Shown here: in pieces, positions 18,308 through 27,370 of the stretch
Layout of the letters: every line of letters begins with the position of its first letter
How positions within the stretch are numbered: position 1 is the stretch's first letter
From: Chlorobiales bacterium Clorobi_01
GTDB taxonomy: Bacteria > Bacteroidota > Chlorobiia > Chlorobiales > Chlorobiaceae
Direction: 5' to 3'
DNA: 64,000 nt
NCBI GenBank assembly: GCA_001602925.1
Contig: LUZT01000006.1
Span: 2,569 to 66,568, forward strand
Program-made: the position numbers and the translations under genes
The notes under the pieces: model-generated
Told to the model about the DNA's origin: nothing
The model's database searches: none
Seen by the model: only the letters and a program-made list of their open reading frames with translations

Positions 18308-19768
18308 TCAGAGCGAGCAGCAGATGTTGAGCTGGCGCGAGGCCTGCGCTTCGTCGAGGCGCTTGACCGGCGTGGTCTGCGGCGCGGCGAGGATTACCTC
18401 TGGAGTGTTTTTGGCCTCTTCGGCAATGGCGATCATGGCGTCGGCGAAGGCGTCGAGTGTCTCCTTGGCCTCGGTCTCGGTCGGCTCGATCATCAGCGCC
18501 TCGCTGACGATGAGCGGGAAGTATACCGTCGGCGCGTGGTAGCCGTAGTCGAGCAGGCGCTTGGCGATGTCGAGCGTGCGGACTCCGTGCTCCTTCTTCT
18601 GGCGGTCGCCCGACAGGCAGAACTCGTGCATCACCGGGCGCGGGTAGGGCAGCGCGTAGTGCTCGACGAGCCGCTGGAGCAGGTAGTTGGCGTTGATGAT
18701 CGCATTCTCCGACACGCGGCGCAATCCATCCGCGCCGAGCATCCGGATGTAGGTGTAGGCGCGCACCAGCACCGAGAAGTTGCCATAGAAGTTCATCATG
18801 CGGCCAATCGTGTCGGGCTTGCCACCGTTCAGGCGGTAGCGCGTCTCGCCGTTCTCTTCGTATTTCTCGACCACCGGAACCGGCAGGAACTCCACGAGCC
18901 GGTCGCTGACGCCGACCGGGCCGCTGCCGGGGCCGCCGCCGCCGTGTGGTGCGGAGAAGCTCTTGTGCAGGTTGTAGTGCATCACGTCGAAGCCCATGTC
19001 GCCGGGGCGGGTGATACCGAGCAGGGCGTTCATGTTCGCGCCGTCCATGTAGAGCAGGCTGCCGTTGCCGTGCACCAGCTTCTCGATTTCGGGAATCTGC
19101 TTCTCGAAGATGCCGACCGTGTTCGGATTGGTGAGCATCAGCGCCGCCACCTCGCCATCGAGCTTGGCGCGGAGGTCATCCATGTCGGTGCAGCCCGAAG
19201 CATCGCACTTGACCGACACGCACTCGTATCCGCCGAGCGCCGCCGAGGCCGGGTTGGTGCCGTGGGCCGAATCGACCACGAGCAGTTTGTGGCGCTTGTT
19301 GCCGAGCTTTTCGTGATATTTCTTGATGAGCAGAATGCCGGTCAGCTCGCCATGCGCGCCTGCCGCCGGTTGCAGCGTCACCGCCTTCATGCCTGCGATC
19401 TCCTTGAGCATCTCCGCCAGCTCGTACATGAGCTGCAACGCGCCCTGCGAGGTCGATTCCGGCTGCATCGGGTGCATGGAGGCGAAGCCCGGCAGGTCGC
19501 AGGTGTAGTCGTTGATCTTGGGGTTGTACTTCATCGTACAGCTTCCCAGCGGGTACATGTTCTTGTCAACGTGGTAGTTCAGATTCGACAGGCGCACGAA
19601 GTGGCGCACCACCTCGCTTTCCGGCATTTCCGGCAGTTCAGCCGGCTCCTTGCGCAGGAATTTCGACGGCAACAGTTCATCCGCCGGGCGTTCGGGAATG
19701 TCGAGCGGCGAGAGGCTGTAGCCCTTGCGACCGCTGCGGGAAAGGTCAAAGATCAGTTGTTCTTTCAT
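18308..19768 (-). CDS. gcvPB: Glycine dehydrogenase (decarboxylating) subunit 2
   Basis: A 486-residue PLP enzyme of the split P-protein type. The N-terminal half carries [20 protein letters not shown] and the start of the PLP domain ([16 protein letters not shown]). The cofactor lysine is in [20 protein letters not shown]. GcvPA, the other half, is not in the window. Together they decarboxylate glycine and pass the aminomethyl group to the H protein. It forms a one-gene unit with its own terminator. Confidence 0.95.
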   Translation of the reverse strand: MKEQLIFDLSRSGRKGYSLSPLDIPERPADELLPSKFLRKEPAELPEMPESEVVRHFVRLSNLNYHVDKNMYPLGSCTMKYNPKINDYTCDLPGFASMHPMQPESTSQGALQLMYELAEMLKEIAGMKAVTLQPAAGAHGELTGILLIKKYHEKLGNKRHKLLVVDSAHGTNPASAALGGYECVSVKCDASGCTDMDDLRAKLDGEVAALMLTNPNTVGIFEKQIPEIEKLVHGNGSLLYMDGANMNALLGITRPGDMGFDVMHYNLHKSFSAPHGGGGPGSGPVGVSDRLVEFLPVPVVEKYEENGETRYRLNGGKPDTIGRMMNFYGNFSVLVRAYTYIRMLGADGLRRVSENAIINANYLLQRLVEHYALPYPRPVMHEFCLSGDRQKKEHGVRTLDIAKRLLDYGYHAPTVYFPLIVSEALMIEPTETEAKETLDAFADAMIAIAEEAKNTPEVILAAPQTTPVKRLDEAQASRQLNICCSL

Positions 19769-20151
19769 GGACAGGCCTTGATTGAGAGGCGTTCAGGTCA
19801 TCACCGGCGTAAAGCGCCGCAACCTGCATGGATTAAAGATGTTCCCGGTCGATCGCTCAGGCCGGAAGATTTGCAATATACGCATTTTGGGGCGGGTGTA
19901 AAGAGGGGGGAAGAGTTGGGGGGCGCAGTTCTCTAGTGCGCTGATGGTTGGGTAGATGACTTTTCAGAGAGTTTACCAAAATCGTAACTTCATATTTGCA
20001 GAAATGTTGCTGAAATTCCGACCCATTGGGAGCAGCTTTTACCTCAAAGAATTATCGATAAGAGTGTTGGGCTGAAAAAATCGGAACTCATAGGATTAGA
20101 GCAGACCACAAACGGTGAAGTCTGATATAGTAATTTTTCAAAAGACGTTCG
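19769..20151. other. Divergent intergenic stretch before the accessory block
   Basis: About 380 bases with no gene. The left part (to about 19925) is GC-rich and should hold the gcvPB promoter on the minus strand; the right part turns AT-rich, marking the edge of the accessory block. TATAGT at 20126-20131 is a possible -10 box for the gene starting at 20152, but no clear -35 was seen. No flanking direct repeat, integrase or tRNA was recognised. Confidence 0.5.
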
Positions 20152-23100
20152 ATGACAGAGGCAAATGAAATTTCTTCATCACCAGCACCAATGCGTGCTG
20201 GTGGACGAGCAACAGAAGCGGGGATGGCCTTTCAGGCAGCGGTTGCTACTTGGATTGCGGTGCATATTCTTGTGAGAATGCCAGTTGGAGGACAGTTTGG
20301 TATTAATAATCAGGCATTGCCAGTGAATATCCGTCTTGAGACTGGTGAAGGCCTCGACGATATTGAGGTTTCTCAATCCGATGGTGGCTCTATCAAGATA
20401 CAGTGCAAGACAAAGGTAAATCTTAGCACCGCATCAAACTCTGATCTCACAAAAACTGTAGGTCAGCTTGTGCGTTGGATTGCAGACGCAAAAGCTGGTG
20501 ATGGGATGCCAGACTTGACTTCAAATGTCGCTGTATTAGCGGTACGTGCAGAATCACCAAGAACTCTCGACCATCTCAAGGCAGGTTGTCATTCATTTGC
20601 TTATGGAGGAAGTTGGTCAGAGACACTTCGTCAAAGGAATCAGCAAGAACGTCAAGCTCTGGAAGCATTCAAGACTATTGCATCTTCAGCTTGGGCAGAT
20701 CATCGGAATGGAGTTGGTCCTGAAGATGTTGATTTCATTGATCTTGCGCGTATTTTCCGCATTGCTCGTTTTAATATGGATGAAGGAGATGCTGACTGGC
20801 GTGAAGTATCCCGGTTACTTGGTCGTCATTTGTACGGTGATGAAGCTGCAGGTGATGCCCCACTGCGCGATTTAAAAAACATCATACGTGATTTGATTGG
20901 TAGCGGCGCACCTGCTGATCGTTCTGGGCTTCTTCGCGCGTTGCGTTTATGTGGGCACAACGACACAGGAGCTCCCGGTTTTGAGCTTGATGTTGCAAAA
21001 CTGCGTGAGGTAACAGAACGAGAGCTTGTAAGGCTCAAGAGACACGCGCTTCTGCCGATTGGAGCAGGGTTACCGATTACGCGTGAAAGTTATGCTCCGC
21101 TTGTCGCTGCAATGCAATCTGGCTCTTTGTTGGTGGTAGGTGAGCCAGGAGCGGGTAAAACAGGGGCGCTTGTTCACGCTGCTTCAGCTATCGTTGATTC
21201 TGGAGACACCGTTGTCTTTTTATCAGTTGATCGTTATTCAGGCGTCTCGATTGCGGCTGATCTTGCTTCAGAGCTTGGGCTTAGACATTCAATTGTCGAA
21301 ACCCTTGCGGCTATGCCTGGCGATGGTCGAAAAATTCTCATTATAGACGCACTCGACGCGGCACGTACAGGTTTTTCAGAAGGCGTGTTTGCCTCTCTCA
21401 TTGAAGCTGTTCACCAACAGCTTGCCGACGATTGGATTGTCGTTGCATCAATCCGCACTTTCGATCTCAAGAATGGTCGCCGATTTCAGCAATCCTTTGC
21501 TGGTGCCCCAGCTAATGAGCGATATGTTGAACCTGATCTTAAAACGGTACGTCATTTCCTTGTGCCGCGTTTAAGCGAAAGAGACCTTGCTGCGGTGGAA
21601 AGCGTATCACCAGAACTGGGCGCATTGCTTGAAACTGCGCAACCGAGTCTGGTTGATTTGTTGTGCAATATCTTCAATCTATCATTGGCAGCTCAGTTGT
21701 TAGCTGATGGTCGAGATCCCGCAATGTTTTCTGTGATAAGTACTCAATCGGGACTTATTGACGCCTATGAGAATTATCGGCTTAACACCACGAGGCTTCA
21801 GCAAGCAACGAAGGCTACCGTGGCTGAGATGGTTCGCCGACGTCGTTTGACGGTGCGAAAAGTGATGATCGAACATCCGGGGCTCGATGAAGTTATCCAG
21901 ACGGGTGTGCTCAGTGAAACCGGTGATTTTGTCAGCTTTTCTCACCACGTGTTGTTCGATCATGCAGCAGGTCACTTTTATCTCGAATGGGATGATCCGG
22001 AAAGATTGCTTTCACAGCTCACCGGGGATGCCGCGACCGCAATTCTGCTGGCACCAGCGCTTCGGTTTGCAATAGAGTATTTGTGGCGGTCTGATGACCA
22101 TGGAGAACGATCGAAATTTTGGGCATTGGTCATTGGAATTTTTGCGGAGAACAGCGTTGATCCAATTCTTGGAAATGTCGCTTTGCGAATCGCAGTCGAG
22201 AATGTTGAAGAGGTGCATGATCTTGATGGCTTGATAAAGCGTTTCACGACATCATCAATAGACTCGGGGCTTGTGCTGCTTGCTGAGCGTTTGGCGCGTT
22301 TTGCAAAAATGGATATAGACTCAGCACAAAAGGTTTCTCTTGAACGTGCTTCCGCATTGGCTCGATTTGCCGAGACACTTGGTGCCATAGGTGAGCAAGT
22401 CTTGTTATATCCGGTGCGCATTTTACTCCAAGCTTTATTTGAACATGGCGACTTTGCAAATCAAGATTTTCTTGGTGTTTTTGGTCGGGCTTCACGAGCA
22501 CTGCTTGAACTTGCATGGTCTGATATGCCAAAAGGTATTGCGTTTAGCGTAAGCGCAATACCTTTTGTTGGTAAGAGTTTCGCTTCTGACCCTTTAGCAT
22601 CACGGGTGTTGCTTGACCGGATTCTGCGTGAACCTCATTTCTCCCAATATGCTGATCGAGAAGCGTCATCACTTGCCGATCAGATATTACCAATTACTCG
22701 CGTTGATCCAAGATTTACCGTTGAAATCTATGCCGCACTTTATGGTCAGAAAATTGATGACAACGGACAAACGTGGATTGGTGGGCGGTTGAGTCGAATT
22801 ATGCCACTTTCGTCAAATCGGCGGCAGGATTATGAGCATTGTCATTGGGAGCTTGGAACTGCTATGAGAGAAGTCTTGGACATTACTCCGTACTATGGAA
22901 CACGCGCACTTATTGACGCACTGATTGGCAAAGCTGCGAGTCGTGAATATGGTGGCAATAGAGAACCAGACATTGTTAATCTGGCGGGCAATACGATTGA
23001 GATACGTGGTGATGAGATTGAGTTTAATGCGTGGGATGAGCAGAAATACGACGACCATGCTCATGATAGCGACCTGTTGCGTAACTATGTCCGTTTTCTG

Positions 23101-25092
23101 CGCGATTGTTCTGTGTCGTCATTTGTGACCAGTGTTGAAGCGGCATCTTGTGATTATGCTACGGCTTTAGTTTGGGCACGGATTTTTGGGGTTGGTTGTG
23201 AGCGGGTTGCTGAAGTTGGCGACAATCTTTGGCCATTGATTGAAAGAGCTGATTTTCTGGAAAATAGCGGTACAATGCGAGATGCAATTCGCTTTGTTGC
23301 CGCAGCCTGGCCGTCGCGGACAAGAGATGAGCACGTGCGCTTTGAGATAATGGCCCTTGATGAGACACGATTTGCTGATGAGGTTGATCTCGAAAGATGG
23401 CATCATATTCTCGGTCGCATCTTGGCATTATTGCCTGAAGAGGTTCTTGAGCTTGAGGCTATGCGTTCCCTACGCCAGAAACTCGATGAAAGAGGTTTTC
23501 TGACTGAGAACCAACCAATTTATCGAACAACTTCATATTGGGGTAATCAAGATGATGTTGTTCGCGATGACATGCGACGTGCTGGTGTAGATATTGACTC
23601 TGGCTCAAACCAAGAAGTTTTCAAAGCGTCGGAAGCCCTGCATGAACTTTTTGATCGCACGCCTTCAGAAAGTTCGGCATCTGACTTGGCTGCTTTGTGG
23701 CGAGATAGTGTAGAATTGATCGCTATGATCGATGTAGCCTTTGACTTGCATGGTCGTGTAGATCATTCGGCTTGGGGGCATATATCCAATGCTGTTGAGA
23801 GAGTTGCATCAAGTCAGAATTATGTGCCAGGTGAAGAGGGATTGCCTGATGTCGCGAGTATGATCTCTGTTTTGGAACGCCTATCGTCGAGTCCATATCC
23901 TGAGCGGAGAGAAGATAGAAACGTCGCTATAAGTTGGGGAAATTGGGATGTACGTGTCTATGCGGCAGATGCTTGGGTTGCACTTGCCCCACGTTTTGCG
24001 GAAGAATATCCTGTTATAGTCGATCAAATCGAGGCAGCCCTTGCTGATCCGGTTTCAGCAGTTCGACTCCAAGTAGCGCAAAATCTTCAGGTCATCAGTG
24101 CAGCAGCGCCCGAGCGCATGTGGGAAATGGCCGAAAGGGTTGCTACGCAGGAGAGCATATCTGAAGTGCTCGCTTTTTTTCTCAGTTACTCAATGCGGCG
24201 ATTAATACGCATCAATCTCGAACGCGGTGAAGCGTTATTGTCAACCGTTAAAAAGCGCCTTGATACTGATTTTGCTGGGGATGATGAAAGGCGTGGGCAC
24301 CATCTTTTTGAGATTCTTGGTAGCTGGGTTGCACAATTGTTTGTTTGGCGAGGACGTGAGTTCGTAAAGCCCTGGATTGAGGAGTGGGCAGCCGATCCAG
24401 TATGCTATGGTGATCTACTCACTGCTGTTCTGTCGGCATTGCGAGAGGCGTTCTTCTACCGCTATGCTCAAGAATCCAAGGCGGAATCGGCAGCGATAAG
24501 TGACCGTGCTCAGCAAGCTCTTACCATTATCCTTGACCCATCAATCAGATTCTCTACCGAAGCCCATCATAAGTTAGTTGCAGATACAGGCGAGTTAGAT
24601 AAGCAGGCAGCAATCAAGAAGTACAGGGCAGCAGAGGATGTCATTCATCATGCTATGAACCAGCTCTATTTCGGCTCGGGTGCGAATGAACATGATCGTG
24701 AGAGTGTGGGCTTACCTGATGCTGTAGCAATGGCATGTTTTCTTGATGATTATGCTGAAATCCTTTCTTTGATTGCTACCTCACATGAGCCGGCAACTCT
24801 TTACCATCTGATCGAACTTTACGAGTATTTGATTCCGGCTAATCCGGTGAGGGTGTTTGAGGCCATTCACTCTATATTGCTTGGGCGAGGTAAAGAGGAA
24901 GGCTATCATTTCGAGCATCTTGCAGAGGTTTCGTTAGTGCGTATAGTGAAGCGATATCTCGCTGAATATCGGACAATATTTGAGGACGAAAATCGTCGGG
25001 CTAAACTAGTAGAAATTATTCAGCTTTTTTCCGATGTAGGATGGACTGATGCGCTAAAGCTTCTTTACGAGCTTCCAGACTTACTCCGATGA
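20152..25092 (+). CDS. Putative antiphage STAND NTPase with N-terminal PD-(D/E)XK nuclease (Avs-like)
   Basis: A 1646-residue protein. Residues about 20-130 resemble the Cap4/DUF4297-type nuclease domain: AGMAFQAAVATW helix, then LETGEGLDDIEV (Asp69/Asp70) and the QxK motif IKIQCKTK (Gln84, Lys86). A STAND/NACHT-type NTPase follows: Walker A GEPGAGKT at 330-337, Walker B ILIIDALD at 395-402, an arginine-ended sensor strand VVASIR (Arg435) and FSHHVLFDHAAGHF at 596-609. The remaining thousand residues are helical with HEAT-like patches (for example near 1303, AVRLQVAQNLQVIS). Nuclease-STAND-repeat is the layout of Avs proteins, which sense a phage protein and then cut DNA. Base composition is lower in GC than neighbours. 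The domains are seen by motif only; the defence role is inference. Confidence 0.7.
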   Translation: MTEANEISSSPAPMRAGGRATEAGMAFQAAVATWIAVHILVRMPVGGQFGINNQALPVNIRLETGEGLDDIEVSQSDGGSIKIQCKTKVNLSTASNSDLTKTVGQLVRWIADAKAGDGMPDLTSNVAVLAVRAESPRTLDHLKAGCHSFAYGGSWSETLRQRNQQERQALEAFKTIASSAWADHRNGVGPEDVDFIDLARIFRIARFNMDEGDADWREVSRLLGRHLYGDEAAGDAPLRDLKNIIRDLIGSGAPADRSGLLRALRLCGHNDTGAPGFELDVAKLREVTERELVRLKRHALLPIGAGLPITRESYAPLVAAMQSGSLLVVGEPGAGKTGALVHAASAIVDSGDTVVFLSVDRYSGVSIAADLASELGLRHSIVETLAAMPGDGRKILIIDALDAARTGFSEGVFASLIEAVHQQLADDWIVVASIRTFDLKNGRRFQQSFAGAPANERYVEPDLKTVRHFLVPRLSERDLAAVESVSPELGALLETAQPSLVDLLCNIFNLSLAAQLLADGRDPAMFSVISTQSGLIDAYENYRLNTTRLQQATKATVAEMVRRRRLTVRKVMIEHPGLDEVIQTGVLSETGDFVSFSHHVLFDHAAGHFYLEWDDPERLLSQLTGDAATAILLAPALRFAIEYLWRSDDHGERSKFWALVIGIFAENSVDPILGNVALRIAVENVEEVHDLDGLIKRFTTSSIDSGLVLLAERLARFAKMDIDSAQKVSLERASALARFAETLGAIGEQVLLYPVRILLQALFEHGDFANQDFLGVFGRASRALLELAWSDMPKGIAFSVSAIPFVGKSFASDPLASRVLLDRILREPHFSQYADREASSLADQILPITRVDPRFTVEIYAALYGQKIDDNGQTWIGGRLSRIMPLSSNRRQDYEHCHWELGTAMREVLDITPYYGTRALIDALIGKAASREYGGNREPDIVNLAGNTIEIRGDEIEFNAWDEQKYDDHAHDSDLLRNYVRFLRDCSVSSFVTSVEAASCDYATALVWARIFGVGCERVAEVGDNLWPLIERADFLENSGTMRDAIRFVAAAWPSRTRDEHVRFEIMALDETRFADEVDLERWHHILGRILALLPEEVLELEAMRSLRQKLDERGFLTENQPIYRTTSYWGNQDDVVRDDMRRAGVDIDSGSNQEVFKASEALHELFDRTPSESSASDLAALWRDSVELIAMIDVAFDLHGRVDHSAWGHISNAVERVASSQNYVPGEEGLPDVASMISVLERLSSSPYPERREDRNVAISWGNWDVRVYAADAWVALAPRFAEEYPVIVDQIEAALADPVSAVRLQVAQNLQVISAAAPERMWEMAERVATQESISEVLAFFLSYSMRRLIRINLERGEALLSTVKKRLDTDFAGDDERRGHHLFEILGSWVAQLFVWRGREFVKPWIEEWAADPVCYGDLLTAVLSALREAFFYRYAQESKAESAAISDRAQQALTIILDPSIRFSTEAHHKLVADTGELDKQAAIKKYRAAEDVIHHAMNQLYFGSGANEHDRESVGLPDAVAMACFLDDYAEILSLIATSHEPATLYHLIELYEYLIPANPVRVFEAIHSILLGRGKEEGYHFEHLAEVSLVRIVKRYLAEYRTIFEDENRRAKLVEIIQLFSDVGWTDALKLLYELPDLLR
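22529..22567 (+). repeat. 18-bp stem hairpin inside the STAND gene
   Basis: CAAAAGGTATTGCG (22529-22542) and CGCAATACCTTTTG (22554-22567) are perfect reverse complements. The eleven bases between them extend the stem by one G-T and three Watson-Crick pairs, leaving a three-base loop. The segment is translated in frame within the coding region (around residues 793-805). Confidence 0.85.
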
Positions 25093-25188
25093 ATTTTTAG
25101 GCTCTGTTGCCTGGAGGATGCGTATATTTAAACCTAAAAAAGTAGCTGAATTTGGTCCTTAAAATAGCATCATCAACCCGATCCTGCG

Positions 25189-25479
25189 ATGAAAGAAATT
25201 CGTGTTTCAAGCGACATTATACCGCTGGGGGAATTCAAGACGGGCATTTCCACCTGTCTAAAAAGAGTTCAGGCAACGGGTCATCCGCTTATTATTACCC
25301 AGAACGGCAGGCCCGCTGGCGTTCTGCTGTCACCTGAAGAGTATGACAAGCTGGTGTACCGAAAACAATTTATGGAATCCGTCGAGCAAGGGCTGCTGGC
25401 GGCAGAGGATGGAGAGGTGTACGGTACAGACGAGGTGAGAGCAAGGCTTGCAGAAAAACGAGCTGCCAGAAAACCATGA
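25189..25479 (+). CDS. Phd/YefM-family antitoxin
   Basis: A 96-residue protein. The N-terminal two thirds match the Phd/YefM fold: IIPLGEFKTGISTCLKRVQATGHPLIITQNGRPAGVLLSPEEYDKL. The basic, probably flexible C-terminus would wrap the toxin. It binds DNA to repress its own operon and neutralises the toxin encoded next. Its stop overlaps the toxin start by four bases (ATGA), ensuring coupled translation. It lies 96 bases after the large STAND gene. Confidence 0.92.
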   Translation: MKEIRVSSDIIPLGEFKTGISTCLKRVQATGHPLIITQNGRPAGVLLSPEEYDKLVYRKQFMESVEQGLLAAEDGEVYGTDEVRARLAEKRAARKP

Positions 25480-25772
25480 ACGTTGCCTGGTCTTCTGAAG
25501 CGCTCAGAATGCTCGATGAAATCGAGAGGTTTATCGCGCAGGATAGTCCTCAGCGAGCCATTGAGTTCATTGATCGGCTCCTTGAAAAAGGCGATTCGAT
25601 TGCTTCCTTTCACGAAATGGGGAGAGTTGTTCCCGAGTTTTCCCGATCTGACATCCGCGAGATACTTGTCGGGAATTACCGGATCGTGTACAGAACTACT
25701 CCGTCACAGATTGTTATTCTCACTGTCTTTGAAGGTCATCGGTCAATGGGGATCGAAGAGATTGATCTTTGA
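25476..25772 (+). CDS. RelE/ParE-family toxin
   Basis: A 98-residue protein with the RelE/ParE fold: WSSEALRMLDEIERFIAQDSPQRAIEFIDRL, then GRVVPEF, IREILVGNYRIVYRT and a terminal strand ILTVFEGHRSM. The IREILVGNYRIVYR segment is the hallmark. It may cleave ribosome-bound mRNA (RelE) or inhibit gyrase (ParE); the E-I-L-V-G-N-Y-R form is common in ParE-like members. Paired with the overlapping antitoxin upstream. Confidence 0.92.
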   Translation: MNVAWSSEALRMLDEIERFIAQDSPQRAIEFIDRLLEKGDSIASFHEMGRVVPEFSRSDIREILVGNYRIVYRTTPSQIVILTVFEGHRSMGIEEIDL

Positions 25773-25786
25773 GCGACAGATACACT

Positions 25787-26506
25787 CTATCCTCTCCCAA
25801 ACACCAGCACCAACCCCGTGCCGGGCACATCCTTCAACGGACTGCCACTGAAATCCGAAAACATCCCTTCGCATCGGAATCCAGCATTCTCGTGCAGCGA
25901 CAGGTAGCGATCAATCACGATCGGATAGAGCGTCACCGTTTCGTCGAACAGCACAGCATCTTCATCCCGAAGCGAGAAGGTAAACTGCAGCGACTCATGC
26001 GTGATCGATGAATAGCGGCGGTGGAAGGTGGCCTTTGAGCCGTTGGCTTCGATGGTGCGTACCGGAAAATCGTATTCCGTCAATCCTGCGAGGGCGTCCC
26101 AGTTCATCACCTGCATGATCCAGTAACCGCCCGGCTTGAGCAGTGCGTGGATTTTCGAGAGGAACAATGCGAGTTCATCGCCTGGAAGGTGGGCCATGAC
26201 GTTGCCAATTGACCAGATGCAATCGAATTGCCCTTCGGCCTCATCGACCCGCCTCATGTCGAGGCAGCGAAACTTAGCCTCGGGATAGCGTTGCTGTGCT
26301 TCGGCGATCATCGCCTCGTCGAGGTCGATGCCGAGTGCGCTGAAGCCTTCGCTGGCGAACCTGCCACAATAATGCCCCGGCCCGCATCCCACGTCGAGCA
26401 GTGCGTTGCCGGGACTTCCGGCATATCCTTTCAGAAATTGCCAGACCTCCTCCCTGAACGGGAAAACCCGCTCGTAGTATTCCGAGAATTTCGAATAGAA
26501 TGACAT
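25787..26506 (-). CDS. Class I SAM-dependent methyltransferase
   Basis: A 239-residue protein; the ATG at 26506 (MSFYSKFSEYYERVF) with CGGAGC upstream is preferred over one at 26536 that would overlap rnc. Motif I is LLDVGCGPGHYCGRFA, motif II LGIDLDEAMI, then FDCIWSIGNVMAHLPG. The substrate is unknown; the fold fits small-molecule or cofactor methylation. It is the last gene of the fatty-acid/rnc series and ends 14 bases from the converging toxin gene. Confidence 0.85.
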   Translation of the reverse strand: MSFYSKFSEYYERVFPFREEVWQFLKGYAGSPGNALLDVGCGPGHYCGRFASEGFSALGIDLDEAMIAEAQQRYPEAKFRCLDMRRVDEAEGQFDCIWSIGNVMAHLPGDELALFLSKIHALLKPGGYWIMQVMNWDALAGLTEYDFPVRTIEANGSKATFHRRYSSITHESLQFTFSLRDEDAVLFDETVTLYPIVIDRYLSLHENAGFRCEGMFSDFSGSPLKDVPGTGLVLVFGRG

Positions 26507-26522
26507 GGGCGAATGCTCCGAT

Positions 26523-27353
26523 TCAGGATTCCGCAACAGGCGTGAACGGGTTTTGGCTGTCGAGCATGGTCATGGCCTCTCTGGCAGCGAGCTGTTCGGC
26601 ATCTTTTTTCCTCGGCGCGGTTCCTCTGCCGAGCGGCTGGCCGTTGCAGGAAACCTCGACGACGAAGGTCTTTTCATGCTCCGCCCCCTCTTCAGCGATG
26701 ACCGTATAAAGCGGCGGGGAGAGCTGGCGCGACTGGGTGTACTCGATCAGGCGGCTTTTGTAGTTGTACTCCGCTTCGACAAGCTTGTGCAGATCGACCT
26801 TTGCGATGACGTGGTTCGTGATGAAACGCTCGGCTCCGGCGAGGCCCTGGTCGAGGTAGATGGCGCCGACCAGCGCCTCCAAGGCATCGGCAAGCGCCGA
26901 TTCGCTGGTGCGTATCTTCTGCTTGTCGGCGGATTCGCCGATGATAAGGTGCTCGCCGAGTTGCAGTTCAAGGGCGAATGCCGCAAGGGATTTGCGGTTG
27001 ACGATCTTGGCCCGGTTGCTCGACAGGTGCCCCTCGTCACTTCCGGGAAACTGCTTGAAGAGGTGTTCGGAGATCAGGAGGTCAAGCACCGCGTCGCCGA
27101 GAAATTCGAGACGCTGGTTCGATTCAGGTTTATCTTCTTCGCTGTGGTGGTCGTGCAGGACGGAGCGATGCGTCAGCGCTGTCCGGTAGATCAGGCGGTT
27201 GCACGGACGCCCGGTCAGGCGTGCGAGGTGGGTTGCTGATTGAGGGTCAAGAAGAAAGGCAGAAGGGCTGGCGCCCGAAGTACCGCCGGCACCGTCGGAC
27301 GCTTCTGAACGAAGGAACGGGAGTGACATCAGTTTTTGCCACAGGTGCGCCAT
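26523..27353 (-). CDS. rnc: Ribonuclease III
   Basis: A 276-residue RNase III with the signature NQRLEFLGDAVLDLLISEHL, the second metal-site region SALADALEALVGAIYLDQG, and a C-terminal double-stranded RNA-binding domain from about residue 195 (YKSRLIEYTQ to KKDAEQLAAREAM). It processes rRNA precursors and other duplex RNA. It begins 17 bases after fabF, a common arrangement. A roughly 40-residue N-terminal extension rich in Ser/Gly precedes the catalytic domain. Confidence 0.96.
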   Translation of the reverse strand: MAHLWQKLMSLPFLRSEASDGAGGTSGASPSAFLLDPQSATHLARLTGRPCNRLIYRTALTHRSVLHDHHSEEDKPESNQRLEFLGDAVLDLLISEHLFKQFPGSDEGHLSSNRAKIVNRKSLAAFALELQLGEHLIIGESADKQKIRTSESALADALEALVGAIYLDQGLAGAERFITNHVIAKVDLHKLVEAEYNYKSRLIEYTQSRQLSPPLYTVIAEEGAEHEKTFVVEVSCNGQPLGRGTAPRKKDAEQLAAREAMTMLDSQNPFTPVAES

Positions 27354-27370
27354 CGTCGAGCCATTCCCGG

